Source: Tupaia tana (lineage: Eukaryota; Chordata; Mammalia; Scandentia; Tupaiidae). From it: a stretch of 64,000 nt of DNA. Made by a program: the position numbers and the translations under genes. Numbering within the stretch: position 1 is the stretch's first letter; each line of letters starts with the position of its first letter. The stretch spans positions 9,027,378 through 9,091,377 of the forward strand of contig JAKSZU010000029.1 in assembly GCA_026018925.1 (NCBI GenBank), in the 5' to 3' direction. This document shows, one piece after another, positions 63,140 to 64,000 of the stretch. The notes under the pieces were generated by a model that had not been told where the DNA came from, did no database searches, and saw nothing but the letters and a program-made list of their open reading frames with translations.

Positions 63140-64000
63140 TTTATAGCTTTCTTCACATCACTTAACTCTCCTGAGCCTCATTTATGCAATTATACAAACA
63201 ATTCTTAATAGTACTGAACTTATTTAAAAATTAAATGATGCAACCCATGTACATTCTGTTTTGTTTTATTTTTCTTTGTTTTATTATAAGGCATACACAT
63301 TGATTTCAGAGGGAGAGCCAGAGAGAGAAAAAGTGAGAAATCACCCCCAAGTTGAAATCCCTCCTCTTTCATTCTCTTCTTGGGATTTTGCACACATACA
63401 CACATATGCACAAGTCCACCATGTTTTCCAAGCCACTGGGACTCGAACTGCAGAGTCGATCATGTGGGATCCAGTCACCTTAACCAACACACCATCTGGC
63501 TGGCACAGTCCTTATAACATTCTATCAGTCCACAGGAAATAAATGTTCTGCTTTGTTTTGTTTTGTTTTGAAGATTGCAATAGTTTTATTGATAACATCA
63601 TGTACAGGTAAAATTTCTTTTTTTTTTATTTATGTATTTTTATCATGACTAAGGTTTCACAAATGGAGGACTAATGACAATTGTTGAGTTGTGTTCTAGT
63701 TGCTTTGCCATAGGCATCATGAAGTCCAGGACTGTTGTAACTACTCAAAGTTGTATGTCAGATGAACAAGGTTCTCTGCCTTCATGGAAAGGAATAGCAA
63801 CTTTCTGAAGATACCCAGGGCTGTATCCACATGAAAATTCAATGGTTTTGTCTTTAGAGAGAACTAACAAAGAAAAGTATGTCAGCCTCCAGGGACATTT
63901 TAATTTGGGCAAAAGTGCTAACAAGATGAGCTCTGTAGTTAGCAGAGTCCCCAAAGAAGGAACAATAAAGATTACATTCATCTGACATCTTACTTGGTCT
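63140..64000. repeat. Start of segmental duplication unit D (OR7 unit), cut by the window edge
   Basis: 63140-63245 matches the MIR-plus-AT block of units A and B (TTAAATGATGCAACCCATGT versus TTAAATGATGCAATCCATGC at 5070). 63720-64000 matches the start of the donor block (AGCAACTTTCTGAAGATA versus AGCAACTTTCTAGAGATA at 6171; ACATTCATCTGACATCTTAC versus 6340). The donor and OR exon would lie beyond 64000. Confidence 0.75.
63275..63508 (-). mobile_element. SINE-A, minus orientation, old
   Basis: ATTATAAGGCATACACATTG to CACCATCTGGCTGGCAC. Confidence 0.75.

Overview
The window is nuclear DNA of a eutherian mammal. It carries class II olfactory-receptor (OR) coding exons, L1 retrotransposons, ancient mammalian repeats (MER5A, MIR, L2, an L1M 3' UTR), and hundreds of copies or fragments of tRNA-derived SINEs. 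I see no Alu, B1/B2, CAN, VES, Bov-tA, ERE or rabbit C-type SINEs. The dominant SINE is a family I cannot tie to a species, so I do not name the organism. There are no bacterial or phage features.

Layout. Four OR family-7 loci (OR7A-like) lie on the + strand: a decayed pseudogene at 2334-3260, an intact 317-codon gene at 16547-17500, a recently broken copy at 30562-31514, and an intact 312-codon gene at 56308-57246. The last three sit in diverged tandem segmental duplications (unit A about 4.6-20.9 kb, B about 21.5-34.2 kb, C about 52.7-58.9 kb). The start of a fourth unit (D) enters at about 63.1 kb, so another OR7 gene is predicted just past the right edge. Between units B and C, on the opposite strand, are two OR family-1-like genes (36926-37852 and 45225-46196) in their own 5-6 kb tandem duplication. 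Both read open, but the first has lost several class-defining residues, including the DRY motif.

Gene structure. Every OR7 coding exon has a splice acceptor about 13 nt before the ATG. Units A-C share a strong splice donor 3-10 kb upstream. The OR1-like pair shares a consensus donor, CAG|GTGAGT, on the minus strand, inside the best-conserved non-coding patch of that duplication. These look like 5' non-coding exons, the usual OR architecture. A conserved AATAAA follows both intact OR7 genes and is mutated after the broken one.

Mobile DNA. A full-length young L1 (7333-13637, minus) has a perfect 13-bp target duplication, five 129-bp promoter monomers, an intact ORF1 and an ORF2 broken by one base in an A-run. 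It lies inside the inferred intron of the unit A OR gene. Its pre-insertion site is preserved in unit B. A 2.15-kb internally deleted endogenous retrovirus (23089-25236) has 257-bp LTRs differing at one base, a 6-bp target duplication, a primer-binding site matching tRNA-Ile, and gag and env-like remnants without pol. Retrocopies include a 164-nt U1 snRNA with an 18-bp target duplication and a broken CDK2AP1 processed pseudogene. Most remaining sequence is nested SINEs and older L1 fragments.
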